DNA of 64,000 bases. It comes from Erythrocercus mccallii. Lineage: Eukaryota > Chordata > Aves > Passeriformes > Dicruridae. Shown here piece after piece: positions 61,862 through 64,000 of this stretch. Every line of letters begins with the position of its first letter. Position 1 is the stretch's first letter. The position numbers were made by a program, and so were the translations under genes. Under the pieces are notes generated by a model. That model saw only the letters and a program-made list of their open reading frames with translations. It searched no databases and was not told the origin of the DNA. The stretch covers positions 186,001 through 250,000 of the forward strand of contig VZRG01000275.1 in the NCBI GenBank assembly GCA_013397435.1, given 5' to 3'.

Positions 61862-64000
61862 TTTTTTTATGCTTTTCACAGCTGGGGAAAATGCTAGGTG
61901 CTATTTTTCCTTCCACATCAGGAAAAGAAAGTGACAGAACTGCACTCTTGGGTGAAGGTCTGCTGGCTTAGAGTGTGGATGGCACTATCAAGTTGAGGAT
62001 AATACTTGAATAAGAATACTCACAATACTTGAAATGTTCTTATTGTTGTTTCTCTTTAAGAACTTCTTACAGACAGACGCATCTCAGTACATAATACTAA
62101 AGGCATGCATTCTTACTTTCAATGTGGAAAGGATGGGGCTAAGGCTAGGCTAACCTGTACTTGGGCTCTTTTAATTTGATGGATTTATTCCTTCAATTCT
62201 TCAGTGCTTCAGCTTTCATCTGGAGGTTAAATGAAGTGTGGGAAAAAGAATTTCTTTTGTTTTCTGACTTGCTTTTACTGTTTATACTTGACATTTATGC
62301 TACATTAAAAAAAATAACATCCATATTTAAGCATTCAGCTACAGCTATAACATGGTGTATTAATGCTCAGATGCTTTTGTGTTTGACTTTTCTTCTTTCT
62401 GTTACTTTTATGTATGGGGAGGTTATAAAACTGCAATTGGTTTCAGTATTGAAACTGGAACAACATTTGTGAACCAAATCCTAGGAAACCAGGATGTGTT
62501 GGGGTATCCAGACCACAATATCAGAATGATTCTGACATTGATGGGTCAGAGAGATTCTGTTTGTTGGAACAACCCAGGATATTGAGCACCATTTTTACTA
62601 AGTAACTATTGTTAACATCAGTAACGTGCAAAAGTGGATTTCTTACAGAAGATGGAACCTGACCATGCTTCATTGATGTCAGTGATGATAATCACTTCCA
62701 TGTCCAAATCTTGCCCATTTCAGTGAGTCTTGGGGATTTAGTAGAATGTTTCATGGGAATGTATAAAGGACTGATCCTTACCAGTCTCTGAACTACAACC
62801 AGCAGCTGAATGAAAGGAGGCACAATTCCTTCATTTTTGATTTGGCTTTTACTTGGCATGAAGGATGGAGAACAGGAGCTTGTTCATGTATTTAATCTCT
62901 AGTGTCCAAATCCAGCCCTGCGGCAAAGAAGTGCTACAGAGTGTATGAAATTTCATATTCTTACAACCAGATGCTACTGTGGCCTTCCCACTGCAGAAAC
63001 AGCCATACATTGCCATTCTGTGCCACACCAGTGGCAAGGGACAGCACAAGCAGACACTGCAAGGGTCCCTCCACCTTCTGTGTCTCAGCAGCTGTGACTC
63101 TCATGTAGCACCCAACCCCAGAATGTCAGAATATGTGGTACTGTGCTGGAGTCCTGAGAACCCTAGAGCCCTCTGATACATCCCTGCATGTACTTCAGAG
63201 CTGTTATTTCAGCAGTGCCTTGGCTTCCCTTCTGTCCCAAATTTAAAGTTCTCATCCATCTACTTAGGTGCAATTACCAGTAAAACAATTAATTCAGTAA
63301 TAGTTATGGTGACCTCTTCCTGAGATACTGATATTGTAGTTCTCTATAAGTGTAAATTTACAATTACATGCATATCATTTCTACACTTGCTGAGTTACTG
63401 AACTAAACTGAAGGAAATTGCTGCACAGGAGGAAGCCCCAAACCCAGTAGATAGCTAGCAAGGAGACCGTCAGTACAAATATACTTGCAGATTCATTCTG
63501 GTAGAAGTCCTAGGAATCAGTAGAACTATTAAGTTTGGGTTTCATAGAAGCTTTCTGTTGGAACTGAACTTCTGGTGGAATTTTTTTCCGACTTGTTTTG
63601 ATGAACTGAAAGACTGATTCATCTTTTTTTTTTTAATATGGCAAGATATATTTTTATTTTTCTGACAAAGTTTCTTACAAGTTACTTGATTTAAAGCTGA
63701 GTAGTAAGTTACAGACAAAAATATGTGGATTCTCTTTTACCATGGAACTTTATCTGTAGTTTCTTCTAGTGTACAGAAAGGCTGCGTAAATGGAGAAGTT
63801 ACAGTACACCAAATTTCCAAAAACTATATTCCTATTAAAAAATTTGTTTAAAGACTAGTGTATCAGTGACCATTAGTAAGATATTTTTCCAGTTCAGACT
63901 GAATGCAATTTAAAAAAAATGAGTATGTGGTTACACAAGTTATTAATAGATATTTCGGATCAGTTTGAATTAAATTATTCAAATCTTCATTTATTTTCTA
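60678..64000 (+). other. ARHGAP6: ARHGAP6 intron 9, 5' part
   Basis: Starts at donor gtgagt and runs off the window. The next expected coding segment (beginning Val-Pro-Pro-Asp in mammals) was looked for and not found. It contains a T-rich tract at 61819-61869 and otherwise plain AT-rich sequence. Confidence 0.82.
61819..61869. repeat. T-rich tract with TTTTC units
   Basis: About 50 bp of T with a few C interruptions, ending in an uninterrupted T-run of about 25. This is a homopolymer tract, possibly the reversed A-tail of an old retroposed copy. The Lys-rich minus-strand frame over it is an artefact. Confidence 0.85.

Larger units (their letters stand above)
1..64000 (+). other. ARHGAP6: ARHGAP6 gene, internal portion (intron 1 to intron 9)
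   Basis: The whole window appears to lie inside one gene. Eight spliced exons between 16462 and 60677 join into a 407-codon open frame that I recognise as Rho GTPase-activating protein 6. The family speeds GTP hydrolysis by Rho GTPases (RhoA for ARHGAP6) and affects actin organisation. Landmarks in the joined fragment: pre-GAP region 1-163 with a Ser/Thr/Pro-rich stretch at its end, linker 164-204, and RhoGAP domain about 205-407 with R237, K274 and N357. Mammalian ARHGAP6 is roughly 970 residues, so about 40 percent is here. Missing are the long first exon and its promoter, and the C-terminal tail. All eight donors and acceptors are canonical and no exon carries a stop or frameshift, so the gene looks intact. 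Exon numbers follow the mammalian gene, from general knowledge. Confidence 0.93.

Overview
The window is vertebrate, most probably avian, nuclear DNA. It is AT-rich, made almost entirely of introns, and carries several CR1-type LINE fragments, two of them (about 33.1-33.8 kb and 21.66-21.75 kb) ending in the short ATTCTGTG-like 3' tail typical of birds and other reptiles. There are no bacterial-type operons. The sequence does not let me name the species.

The only real gene I can support is ARHGAP6, a Rho GTPase-activating protein, on the + strand. Eight internal coding exons lie at 16462-16621, 35103-35174, 44259-44515, 48973-49168, 52178-52233, 55827-55977, 57250-57398 and 60498-60677. Each has AG/GT boundaries, and the phases (0-1, 1-1, 1-0, 0-1, 1-0, 0-1, 1-0, 0-0) join into one open frame of 407 codons. 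Counting from the large first exon known in mammals, these are exons 2-9. Exon 1 (promoter, long N-terminus) lies upstream of the window. The exons after the RhoGAP domain (C-terminal tail) lie downstream. The joined fragment holds a pre-GAP region, a Ser/Thr/Pro-rich linker and the full RhoGAP core with its arginine finger (R237 of the fragment), conserved lysine (K274) and conserved asparagine (N357).

Layout: 1-16461 is the 3' part of intron 1, with two CR1 fragments and simple repeats. In mammals this intron hosts the amelogenin gene on the opposite strand, so it is where a lost avian amelogenin should be sought. 16462-35174 holds exon 2, an 18.5 kb intron with three CR1 pieces and several low-complexity blocks, and exon 3. 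35175-49168 holds exons 4 and 5 and two introns. 49169-60677 holds exons 6-9, a 122-base assembly gap and a 23-bp tandem duplication. 60678-64000 is the start of intron 9.

The other open frames were read and rejected as chance or repeat-derived frames. I found no tRNA, rRNA, CRISPR, CpG-island promoter or second protein-coding gene. The points most worth checking are a weak amelogenin-like stretch just upstream of exon 2, a perfect 16-bp inverted repeat at 37 kb, a strong G-quadruplex motif at 25.9 kb, opposed A/C-rich and G/T-rich blocks around 27.2-28.1 kb, and two GC-richer intronic blocks I could not explain.
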